Part shown: positions 1-10,411 of the stretch, piece by piece | Position numbering within the stretch: position 1 is the first letter of the stretch | Layout: every line of letters begins with the position of its first letter | The notes under the pieces: model-generated | Database searches by the model: none | What the model saw: only the letters and a program-made list of their open reading frames with translations | What the model was told of the DNA's origin: nothing | Source of the DNA: Dimorphilus gyrociliatus | Lineage: Eukaryota; Annelida; Polychaeta; Dinophilidae | Assembly: GCA_904063045.1 (NCBI GenBank) | Contig: CAJFCJ010000006.1 | Span: forward strand, 4,790,408 to 4,854,407 | Direction: 5' to 3' | DNA length: 64,000 nucleotides | Translations under genes and position numbers: made by a program

Positions 1-1127
1 AAATCGACTAGTAATAACGTATAAAAGTAGGATTTTACATAACCGATTAACAGTTTATAAAGCGAATAGAGAAATTAGACGCCATATGTGAGGTACGTAA
101 ATGTGCTCGCTTAGTGTAAGAATTGTTTGCATCTACATAAAGGAATAATTGGACGGTCGGACGCCTTAAAATACCATTCGAAAATTCGTTAACAGAATGC
201 AAATCGGTACGCGGGTATGATTGTTAACGCTTCGAAGAAATTCGATCGATAAACAGGTTTTCTTTTGTTGTTATTGTTGTTTTCGGGGTGGGGGTGGGGA
301 GGAGTGAGAGTGAGACTGATTCGTTTTGCTTGGCCATTGGTCAAATGGCTAAAAATACCATCAATTCAAATCTGGCCCCGTTTTCCTAACCCTCTTCATG
401 ACGTCATTTGAATCGATACGCAGGTGTGGAGAGATTCTCCTTCCTTTCCAGCTATTTGCCTATCCGGTAAATAGATTTTTTAAAGAATTCGCCGATTTTG
501 ACCTCATTTTTTCGGGGGAGGGCGGCGTCTAAACGCATGATTGCGCGCCTTCTATGCGCACCTGTCCCTCCGCCCGCACCACGTGCTTCTAGGAACACAA
601 AGCTGCCCCGCTACACACAAAGACGCCAGACGCCAACGACGCTTCGTATTTAGTTGGGATTCTTACTTTCGTCCCATTTTTTATCTATGTAAATTTTTGA
701 GATACCAAACATTTTTTGGTTTCAATACCTAAAAGCAACAGGCCCTAGATTTTTATTGGATAGTTTGCCGCCAAAGAGGAAGTAAAGCAAAAGTATGTAT
801 GGAAAGAATGTTGTTGTTTACGCGCTGTACTGCCGCCATTACTGTTGTTGGGGGAAGTTAGGATTTTATAGCCCCCGCCTATTTTTTACCGTTTTTTCTC
901 GTTTTCAAGTGCTTATCAAGTGAAGTGTATTGTAAACTATTGGCCTGCTTGTATACAACACTTTCACTTTTAGCAATTGCCTAAATAGCTATACCGTTAT
1001 TAAAGCAACCCTTTTGTATTTTGTTTTTTAAATTCGATTTTCAAAGGTTACTCTGATTTATGACCCCATTTTATTATGGTTGTTAGTGTGACAAGCTACG
1101 TCTAATACAGCCAATATTGTCTTTCAG
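1..1127. other. Non-coding stretch 5' of the first KDM6A exon in the window
   Basis: No exon for the missing N-terminal TPR repeats of the demethylase is visible here in any frame, so this is most simply the intron before the first exon at 1128. It is more GC-rich than most introns nearby between about 380 and 850 and carries promoter-like motifs, listed separately. Open frames in it, such as 541-732, have no recognisable domain or splice context and look accidental. Confidence 0.6.
380..850. promoter_or_regulatory. Promoter- or enhancer-like block (CRE, E-box, YY1-like)
   Basis: There is a perfect CRE palindrome TGACGTCA at 399-406, a CACGTG E-box at 580-585 in a CpG-rich patch, and TGCCGCCATTACT at 831-843, the reverse complement of a YY1-like AATGGCGGCA. 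The same kind of motif sits beside other start sites in this window. It may be an alternative promoter of the demethylase gene, an intronic enhancer, or the promoter of a minus-strand neighbour to the left. Confidence 0.4.
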
Positions 1128-4100
1128 GGCTACCAAAGCTTTCCAGCAAGTTTTATACATCGACCCATCTTTTTCAAGGGCAAACGAAGTTCATATCAGA
1201 TTGGGATTAATTCTTAAATTGCAGTGTGATTTTGATACTGCTCTGAAGCATCTTCGATTAGCTCTAGCTGATACAGCTGAATGTTCATTGTCTAAGCACG
1301 AACTCAGATTTCATATAGCTCATACATACGAACTTCAAGGAAAGTGGAGAGCAGCTAGGGATTCATACGAGGCCGTCATTGCTGGTGGTAACGACGTTCC
1401 TCACAACGTCATCGCCAACGCATACCGGCAATTGGGTTGGATGTACCATTGTGTTGAGGCAATAGGTGATCGACAATCGAGAGACGAAACAGCTATAAAG
1501 TGTCTTCAAAACGCTATTAACTCGAACGGATCTTGTGGACAGAGTTGGTACCTACTAGGAAGGTGCTACTCCTCTGCCGGCAAGGTACATGATGCGTTCA
1601 TGTCCTACAGGCAATCAATCGATAAATCGGAGGCGTCGGCCGATACATGGTGCTCAATCGGCGTTCTCTATCAACAACAATCCCAGCCAATGGATGCTTT
1701 GCAAGCATATATATGTGCAGTGCAACTAGATAAAACTCACACGGCTGCTTGGGTTGATTTGGGAATACTTTACGAAAGTTGCCATCAACCAAGAGATGCT
1801 TTAACCTGTTACCTAAATGCTACTCAACATGGAAATGCTTCAGTTAATCCTAATTTACAGGCACGGATAAAATTACTTGAAACACAATTGTCCAAAGTGC
1901 CTCTGCACACCTTACATAGAAATAATAAACCATTACCGGGAATTGAGGAGGCCTGGTCACTACCAATACCAGCTGAACTAACATCTAGACAGGGAGCAGC
2001 CACACCATCTCGTTCAGCAAATTCCTCTGCGGATTTTGATGGATCTCCAGCAGCAAAACGGTTGAAGAAAGTCGGTACCATGATGAATGTAAGTAGTATT
2101 AATTAGAAGAAAATCAATTGTCTAAATTATTAATACGAAATCAACAACAGGACCTAGCTCTTCCAGTACCACCTCCGTTAAATCCTCAACAATTGCAGAT
2201 GCTCAATTGCTTACAGCAGCAAGATCCAGTAAATTATTATTCTCTTGGTTTTATTTTAATCTAAATAGCTCTTAACCTCTTTTAGAATACCATGACGCAA
2301 AACAATCGAATCGTTCTTCAAGACTTACAAGCTCAATACTTGGCCCACCAACAACATCAACAACAGCAGCAACAACAGCAGCAACAACAACAGCAACAAC
2401 CACCGCCATCTCAACCTCCGCAACAGCCTCAACAACCTCAACAACCGTTTGAACTACCACCACCTCAAACAACCCTTCCAAATTCGCACGCAACCATTGG
2501 ACCAAACTTTCCCAATAGTAATGCTAAAGAAGAACTACATAATTCAGTTAGTGATCAAGAAATTACAGATTTCCTCAGCAAACATGATATTACTACCTCC
2601 ATGGCTGAGGACCTCTTAGCTCACTTTACAAAAGGATCTTCTGATGGTGACAATACCAGTTCACCGGGACCTCCTGAATTGTCTAAAGTAACTGATGATT
2701 GGGCTGATAGTCTGGAACGAGTAACGGATAGTCCGCCTCCTCTTTTAACTCCTATAACGCCTTCCATAGGTATTCATATGCGAGCACAGGCAGTAATTGA
2801 TGCCTGTAAAAGTCTCGGTAGAACTGGTACCTTCTCAAATTCTCTACTGCCCGACGAAAGTCAACCTCCGTGTCCGCCCCCCAATCCTTTTCCTTCCTTA
2901 CCTCCCGAAAAACTTCATCCTCCAACACCTAGTATATATTTAGATAATAAAAAGGATGCATTCTCTCAAGAGTTGCAACAATTTTGTCTGTCTCAACATG
3001 TATGTATTATTCGGGGATTAGCCGGTGCTCTAAAACTGGATCTAGGTTTATTTTCAACAAAGAGCTTAGTGGAAGCTAATGCTGATCATCCAGTGGAAGT
3101 CCGCACACAGAGACAATTCGCACCAGATGAAAATAGAGATGGTTCAGGAAACAGAATTTGGCGTTGTGAAAGTTCTAGATCTCATACAAGTATTGCCAAA
3201 TATGCTCAATATCAAGCTTCATCGTTTCAAGAATCATTAAAGGAAGAGCAGGAAAGAAATAAAGGCGTTTTAAAGGAAGATGAACAACAGCTAAAGAAAA
3301 GGAAATACAAGCTCATTAAATTTGGCACTAATGTAGATTTGAGCGATGATAAAAAATGGGCTCCCCAATTACAAGAACTAACGAAATTACCATCTTTTGC
3401 TCGTGTTGTAGCGGGTAATAATATGTTGTCACATATCCATCATACGATACTTGGTATGAATTCTGTACAGTTATATATGAAAGTACCAGGTTCTAGAACT
3501 CCTGGACACCAGGAGAATAACAACTTTTGCTCCGTAAATGTAAATATTGGACCCGGAGACTGTGAATGGTTTGCAACACCTGAATGCTATTGGGGAGTTA
3601 TTCACAGGTTGTGTGAAAAGCATAACATCAACTATCTAACTGGATCATGGTGGCCTATTTTAGAAGAGCTGGAAGAAGCTAAAGTTCCAGTTTATAGATT
3701 TGTGCAGAAACCGGGTGATCTCGTGTGGGTAGGTTCAGGTGCCGTCCATTGGGTTCAGGCGATTGGCTGGTGCAACAATATTGCCTGGAATGTGGGACCT
3801 ATAACAGCTAAACAATATAGTCTGGCTGTTGAGCGCTATGAGTATAATAAACTGCAATCTTATAAAAGCATTGTGCCGATGATATATCTCTCATGGAACT
3901 TAGCAAGGAATATCAAAATGACAGATATTCGATTGTTTGAGCAAGTTAAATTTGTTCTATTACGGTCCTTGCGATTTACAGCTTTGATACTCGACTTCTT
4001 CGACGCAGTTGGCAAAACAGTCAATTATCAAGGAGTTGACAAAGGAGAACCAGCTCATTATTGCCATACATGCGAAGTTGAAGTCTTTAACATCCTCCTG

Positions 4101-4358
4101 GTGACAGAACACGAAAAGAAACAATGTCATGTTGTTTACTGCCTAGATTGCGCTAAACGTATCTCTCCTGATCTTTCAAATTTTGTTGCACTTCATCAAT
4201 ACCATATGAAAGAGCTTATCCAATGGTACGACGACTTTATTCTAGGAGCAGCGGTAAGTCACTGTTAATAGGATAATTCGAAAAAAAAAGAGTTCAAAAG
4301 GCATTCAAATATTTAATTTAATAATCAATTTTAGAACACTGCAGTAACAACTGCCTGA
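1128..4358 (+). CDS. KDM6A: Lysine demethylase KDM6A/UTX, 3' part (5' exons outside window)
   Basis: Histone H3K27 demethylase, a nuclear Fe(II)/2-oxoglutarate oxygenase that works with MLL3/4 complexes (family knowledge). Exons 1128-2088, 2151-2228, 2286-4253 and 4335-4358 are joined by small introns with consistent phases. The first exon starts inside a Trp codon after ctttcag and encodes TPR repeats with the family stretch [20 protein letters not shown] and then [18 protein letters not shown]. The third exon holds a polyglutamine tract, a Pro-rich linker and the JmjC domain: iron ligands in GHQENNNF and in GAVHWVQ. The GATA-like zinc cysteines follow in HYCHTCE and VYCLDC. The stop is TGA at 4356. 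About 130 N-terminal residues, including the first TPRs of the human protein, are missing because the window starts too late. An AATAAA at 4701-4706 is a possible poly(A) signal. Confidence 0.95.
2350..2402 (+). repeat. CAA/CAG repeat encoding polyglutamine
   Basis: A mixed CAA/CAG run encodes about 15 consecutive glutamines after a short QQH segment inside the demethylase, followed by Pro/Gln-rich sequence. It lies between the TPR region and the catalytic JmjC domain, in what is expected to be a disordered linker. The mixed codons should limit slippage, but the tract may still vary in length. Confidence 0.9.
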
Positions 4359-5149
4359 ATGATAAATGTAATGGCAGGGACCAACGGCTTATCAATAGTG
4401 AAAAAAAACGGACAGTTTATCAATTTTTCCATGGATAACAAGAGTCGCTTTGTCAAGTCATATGTATATGTTGAAAATATAACGGTTCGTAGCGAATTAT
4501 ATTTGTTTTAGTAAATGATTGAACTTAGATTTATTAATTGTAGTACATTCCTGCCTTTTTTTCACAGTTTGTTGTCACGATTTATGTCTTGTGTTGTAAT
4601 TATAAGCGTTTAAATACAATAATATTCCTCGTTTATTACAAAAACTATTTAAAAGTAGTAGTTTCTTCTTATATTCATATCAGTAAGAATTATTAAAAGG
4701 AATAAAATCCCAATCACTTGATCAATCCATATCTGAAAAGTTTTAGATTTTGCATTTAATAATCCAATTATTTCTGAATGGAATAAAGGGTAAATCTTTA
4801 TAAATAAGGAATGTTTTGTAAAGGAGAATAACTACAAATTGCCAATATTTTTTCGAGACAATAATCCCAAAAAAACAACCATTTTTATTGGTTTCTGTTT
4901 AGTTTTTAATATTTCTTCTTTCTATTCCTTTGCTAACAACTATACGGTTATCTACAGAAAAAACAAAACCAGAATAAACTAGGTAGTCATGTATTTATTG
5001 CTTATGAAATACAATATAAATTTCACATAGTATCTTTTATTAGCCATTTATTCAAGATAAAACATTATGCTTCATTGTTATAAACACTTATTAAGCCTCT
5101 GTCTGATTAGTTGCATAGATAAATATTATGAGGAGCTACAAACTCAAAT
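4359..5149. other. 3' flank between convergent KDM6A and EGF/collagen genes
   Basis: AT-rich sequence holding the probable 3' UTR of the demethylase (AATAAA at 4701-4706) and probably the 3' UTR of the minus-strand collagen-like gene. I see no exon or RNA gene here. Confidence 0.6.
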
Positions 5150-5278
5150 CTACCAGGTTCTCTTCTTCAACAGTTCTTTATTTATGATTCGTTTTAAGAG
5201 ATCATCAACAGAATCTTCTTCGGTACTGGCTTCGCAAGAATCTTCGACTCTTTCCACTGATAAAAATTCATACTCAAA
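5150..5278 (-). CDS. Possible alternative terminal exon of the EGF/collagen-like gene
   Basis: A 43-codon open segment, acidic and Lys-rich, containing EASTEEDSVDDLLKRIINKE and ending in TAG. It follows a pyrimidine-containing acceptor (ctttttctaaag). It lies in the same register as the preceding exon, with one TGA at 5309-5311 between them. Splicing from 5375 (TCA then gtaaaa) joins it in phase 0. It could instead be read-through sequence or an unrelated remnant. Confidence 0.4.
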   Translation of the reverse strand, partial: FEYEFLSVERVEDSCEASTEEDSVDDLLKRIINKELLKKRTW

Positions 5279-5308
5279 CTTTAGAAAAAGCATATATGAT
5301 TGATTTAA

Positions 5309-7482
5309 TCAATTACCTGTCTTTGACAATTTAATTTGAAATTCGACTGCATTGTAGAATTCAGCATTTTTTACTGAAGCACAATTTTCTCCTTTGAATG
5401 ACTCTATTTTAGTTTTCATACAATCGAAATAATCTTGACCATTTTTATGTCCGCTTGGACCGCTTGGTCCACTTGGTCCGCTTGGACCGCTTGGTCCACT
5501 TGGTCCACTTGGTCCACTTGGTTTACCGTGTCTTCTCTTACCAGTTGGTCCATGTTTTCCTTTACCAGTTGGTCCATGTTTTCCTTTACCAGTTGGTCCA
5601 TGTTTTCCTTTACCAGTTGGTCCATGTTTTCCTTTACCAGTTGGTCCATGCTTTCCTTTACCAGTTGGTTTCAGCTCGCCGTCTATTGTTCTAAGAAGCT
5701 GCTTCAGTTGTTCTCTAAATGAATTTTTTTGTATTTATAATCTAAGAAAAAGGCACCCCACTTCTTACAATTTTTTTTCATTGTCAGAAGGTCCTGATGG
5801 TCCTGAAGGTCCTGATGGTCCCGAAGGTCCTGATGGTCCTGAAGGTCCTGATGGTCCCGAAGGTCCTGATGGTCCTGAAGGTCCTGATGGTCCAGAAGGT
5901 CCAGTTGGACCATGTGGTTTATCGGCATCTTTTATTGCTCTAAGAAGTGTTCTGAGTTTGTTTCTAAAATTAAAGGCTTTGTATAAATAGTGTAACATAA
6001 AGGAAACGTTATTCTTACAATTTAGTTCCATGATGTCCAGGTCCCGAAGGTCCCGAAGGTCCCGAAGGTCCCGAAGGTCCCGAAGGTCCCGAAGGTCCCG
6101 AAGGTCCTGACGGTCCAGAAGGTCCAGAGGGTCCAGAAGGTCCAGAAGGTCCAGTTGGACCATGTGGTTTATCGGCATCTTCTATTGCTCTAAGAAGTGT
6201 TCTGAGTTTGTTTCTAAAATTAAAGGCTTTGTATAAATAGTGTAACATAAAGGAAACGTTATTCTTACAATTTAGTTCCATGATGTCCAGGTCCAGATGG
6301 TCCTGATGGTCCAGAGGGTCCAGAAGGTCCAGAGGGTCCAGAAGGTCCAGAAGGTCCAGAAGGTCCAGAGGGTCCAGAAGGTCCAGAAGGTCCAGAAGGT
6401 CCAGTAGGTTTGTTAGGATCTCCTGCACCAGATCGAAGCTTTCGTAGAAGGTTCTCTAATCTATTTCTGAAATGTAAGCATGTGATAACATATATATTAT
6501 TGCAGCTGGCGATAAATAGCTCACTCATATGAATTTTCTGCAATTGTCTTTCTAATGAGATTTCTCAAAGCCGGACTGAAATTATAATTTAAATTAAAGC
6601 TTATGAGTCTTTAAATACAATAAGCAAATCCTTACAGAGATCTCTTTTTGCGATCTAGTCCTTCAACATCATCTATTTCTGCTTCCTCATCATTTGAAGA
6701 TTCACATTTTCTCGAGAAATCAAAAACTGGACAATCTTCAACAACAGCATGAATTAAACGACCAAACAAATTAGCAAACTTATCGGAAAGGAAAGCCGTC
6801 TCTTCCGGTAAACATCCTTTGAGCGAAACTTTGTTATCAATGATATTTTTACGGCAATCAATTGTTTGTCGACCATATTTTCTGCAAGGTATTAATAAGA
6901 CAATAGATAAATTAGTCAGGAAAGAGAGATGCTAAAAAATTATCACTTAAGACGTTCCGAATCGCCTCGGAAGTGGTGGAGAGCAACAATAAAATAATGA
7001 GTTTGGATTGCACATTGAGTAACTGATTCGACTTCACATCCTTTACTTTCATCAGATCTTCGTTGTACACAAACGTTGCTAAGAGATTCTAAATCATTTG
7101 CTGCGTATACAATCTTCTTTATTAAGTATTCAGGACATTCGCAAAACTTTTTCTCTGCCAAACCGTCTTGCAAGCATTTCTGAGCTGTTGAGGCTTTTTG
7201 CTTACAGATATCATTATCTTCTTCAGCTAACATCTCATCTGTACATTGGAAAAGAGCATCGCAAGATTCTTCGCAATTTCTTCCGAAACGTTTTGGTGGG
7301 CATATACATTTATAACCGAAATGAGAGTGTTCAAGACCGCATTCTTTGGTATCGCAACAAGTTCCGCCGTTCTGGCATGGATTATGAACTTCGCAAGTTC
7401 CCGTAGAGGTAAACTCTCGAAGGGAAAATCTCGAAGCTGACGTTAGACTTATCAAGCAGAGAAGAGCCACAAACGACTTCAT
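5309..7482 (-). CDS. Secreted EGF-like protein with Gly-Pro-Ser collagen-like modules
   Basis: Seven exons: 7482-6947, 6881-6636, 6575-6525, 6466-6269, 6213-6019, 5963-5769 and 5714-5309, about 608 aa. The N-terminus [19 protein letters not shown] is a signal peptide. It is followed by an EGF-like domain (NPCQNGGTC to [12 protein letters not shown]), a cysteine-rich segment, and a KKR site that could be cleaved by a furin-type protease. Exons 4-6 each encode a short helical linker (such as [16 protein letters not shown]) followed by about a dozen GPS triplets. Exon 7 encodes a similar linker, several GPTGKGKH octads and a second GPS run. All internal boundaries are phase 2, so exons can duplicate without frameshift. 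Exons 5 and 6 are recent duplicates. The 3' end is uncertain: the frame stops at TGA 5309, but donor gtaaaa after 5375 joins in phase to a protein-like exon 5278-5150. I know no named orthologue; an extracellular matrix or mucus role is inference. Confidence 0.8.
5891..6294 (-). repeat. Tandem exon duplication, 250-bp offset
   Basis: Positions 5891-6044 and 6141-6294 are identical apart from one base (5932 versus 6182). The match covers the end of one GPS run, the helical linker, the whole 55-nt intron and the start of the next exon. Intron identity this high means a recent duplication or ongoing gene conversion. The flanking GGTCCNGAN runs are themselves 9-, 18- and 36-bp tandem repeats. Confidence 0.9.
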
Positions 7483-7518
7483 AATAGCGATTGCCTAGCA
7501 CCAAGACGGGCCTTCAGT

Positions 7519-7526
7519 TTATATAG
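7519..7526 (-). promoter_or_regulatory. TATA box of the EGF/collagen-like gene
   Basis: On the minus strand CTATATAA lies about 37 nt upstream of the start codon at 7482. Transcription would begin close to the ATG and leave a very short 5' UTR. A canonical TATA box fits a strongly expressed, tissue-restricted secreted product (inference). Confidence 0.5.
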
Positions 7527-7539
7527 CATTGTTAAGGAG

Positions 7540-8121
7540 CTTAGCCACCCATTTATTCTGAGTCACCTGCTTTAACAGATTTGCTTACAGCTATGGGAAA
7601 TATTACTAGATAACAATCAATATATTTTTAACGGACGTAGACATTTTTCTCCATAACCAGTTTCATTATCTTTCGAAAGACAAAAATCTTCCTTATCATT
7701 AAATTCAAATTATTGCAATATTAAGATATCTAAACTAAATATAACCTAAATTTTATTATTACTTATTAAATGTTGTCATAAAGCATCTAATCTGTAGTTT
7801 GCCCTTCAAATAATAACTTGCCCTTAAAGGATTTATTTCAAAGACTATGTTTTTTATTTTGAGTGGGAACGTCTACAGAATGTAAATGATTATTGCTTAG
7901 AATATATTGTCCTGTTTAAGTTCGGTAAATCTATTATTTCTAAAATTAAAACATAGAACTTACTGTCTAGGGGTTAGTGTTTCTGTATATATATATATAT
8001 ATATAGATGTCTAGTGCATGCAAATACTATCTATTTGCAAGATCTTATTACTAACCAGTCACGTTGTCTTGATTGAAAAATATACCTTGATATAATTTGA
8101 ATATTGAATTAGAAATATAAT

Positions 8122-8158
<37 letters not shown>

Positions 8159-8608
8159 TTATTAACTTAATTAATCGATCTAGATATGGTCCACATACAG
8201 CTTAAGGAGTATACTTGAATAGGAAAGAGAATAAAGGCAAGACTATGCTTTTGAAAACTAAACTTATTTGCAGACAACATTCTTCGTTCCTTCTTCCATT
8301 TTTATCGTAGTTTGAACAGTTAATTAAAAATTTTTTTATTCAAAATCTTTCAGACAACATCGAGTTATAAAAATAATAAAAAATTTTAACAAAAATAGGA
8401 TAAATATAGAAAAAAAAAGTAGGTTTATGTGATAATTAGAAGGAAGCCGTTTAGTGCTTTTCTGTAAGTGATTTTTATTAGATTAGTCTATGACTTTTCT
8501 TTAGAAGTGGTAGTCAACAACAAGTCCAATTGGTGAATAGTCATTCCTTCTCTCTAACGGATTAAACCATATCTTTTATTTTTGTTATTGACTATCATAT
8601 TTATTAGT
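7540..8608. other. Intergenic stretch with two (TA)n tracts
   Basis: AT-rich DNA between two minus-strand genes. It contains (TA)n at about 7985-8005 and 8127-8155. It probably includes the 3' UTR of the cyclic-nucleotide-binding gene at its right side. No exon or RNA gene is recognisable. Confidence 0.6.
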
Positions 8609-10352
8609 TTAGGTCGAAGCCCAATGGGAGATTGTGTGAGCTCTTAAACTTGGCATGGGATGATCGGCTCTTAAATCTGGTATGTTTTTTAAGACTCGTC
8701 GTCTAAGATCTCTTAAATAATCGTTTTCGGCTTTGTCCTTGAAAGTAACACCTCGATCGACTGCAATAACTTTAGAAAGAACATTCTTCCCAGGCATTGG
8801 GCCACTTTGTTTGCTAAAGTCTCGCAACATTGGCTGACTTAATTTCATTGAAGTCTTGAGGCGCGAGGTGGCGCCCTGCAATCGGGGGGAAAGAGAACAA
8901 AGACGACTGTCAATCCGAGAGTTTCTTTCACCAGCCGCTTCCTGTAGTTTATAACCAAGATATCTTAATAGGGGCACATGATGATCGAGGGCAGGCCGAG
9001 AATAACGTCGGCGTATCTGAAGTGAAAGTATGCATTGAAGATGTTTAAGTGTGCCTGGATTCCTCCGCACTAAAAGTCTATCATAATGACCTCTTTCTAG
9101 AGTTAATAAAGTTAATGGTTGCATTGCAATAACAGTTGAATGATGAAAAGGCAAATCCAAAGCCATTTCTTCTCCACCAATTGATTGTCCAACGCCAACA
9201 TAGCATACATTAACTCTACTACCACTAGCCTTTAAGAGTACAGCTTCCTGTTGCGGAAGCATCATGTGGCTATTATGACGATTTATTGTCTTTTGAACTC
9301 TTGTACATTTCCACAAAGAAGGAGACATTCTAGTTAATTTCACCAAAGCGTCTCTTTCCTCCCTGTCTTTACTGTCATTTAACATAAGGGGTTGGCATTT
9401 ACGTATGAACTCTCCAAATTGCTTCTTATGAGCTTCTGGGTCCATTTGTACAACTGCTTCCCCATTTGTTATAAAGAAAATTTCATTTACAGCGTCTCCC
9501 TGCCTAACTATAACTTCATTGTATCCGATCTATATTATTCAAAATAGAGCAAATATTAAGGAAAAACAATTTTTCTAATTAATTTTATTAAACTTATAAA
9601 GAAAGAGAAGATTTCTCTTATTTTTTTACATCAGGCCTACAAATAACAAATATTACATTAAATATTTTAACAGGTATACAAAAAAATAAGAATTGCTTCT
9701 TATTTGTAGTAATAAAGCTAATATTATTTTTAAGGGCCTAATCTTCTTCTTGTTTTATCCAATTAGTCGTTATATAATCGGAATTTTGTGATATATTCAT
9801 TACGACATTTGTGCTGTTCGATAGAACATCAGAGCTAGTGACATCTGTTGACACGTTCAATGAAATCTGTGGTATTAAATTTTCCTCCTCCCTTTTTATG
9901 TCTATTATTTCGGTAGTAAAACAATTTGGCAGTGGTGAACTATTCGCTGACACACTACGAGTAGAAATTACAGTGTTTAAATCAGTTTGAACTGAAACAT
10001 TAGCAGTAGACTTTTCCCTCTTGTGGTCATTTTGTAAAACATTCTTTCTCGAACGTCTTCTTCTCAAAGCATAAGGTATTCTTGAACGCTTCTGATATAA
10101 TTCCGAACACTTTAAATTCTTTAAATAAACCTTTCCATTGGAGAATTCTCTAAACGACTTTAGAATATCCTTTTCCGTAAAATCCTCGGGGAATATAATT
10201 TTCATTTTTTTTAACACGTGTATACACACTGTATAATTTGTAATTGTATTTTAATCGTATTATCGTACTTTTGAGTTAAAAAGTTTTCTTAAGGATATTT
10301 TATATGTAAACATATATATATACAGTATATATAATATATATATATATATATG

Positions 10353-10411
<59 letters not shown>

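Noticed and set aside
541-732. 63-codon plus-strand ORF 5' of KDM6A as a missing first exon
   Set aside because: No TPR similarity, no donor in phase with the exon at 1128, and extends into low-complexity sequence.
2272-2505. Minus-strand Val-rich ORF
   Set aside because: Antisense of the CAA/CAG polyglutamine tract in the demethylase.
5455-6410. CRISPR-like regular repeats
   Set aside because: The periodicity is 9, 18 and 36 bp in coding frame without spacers, in a eukaryotic gene.
5435-6428. Several overlapping ORFs on both strands rich in WST, HLV, DLR or EGPDGP repeats
   Set aside because: They are other-frame shadows of the GGTCC-type collagen repeat. Only the minus-strand GPS frame has consistent splice phases and a signal peptide.
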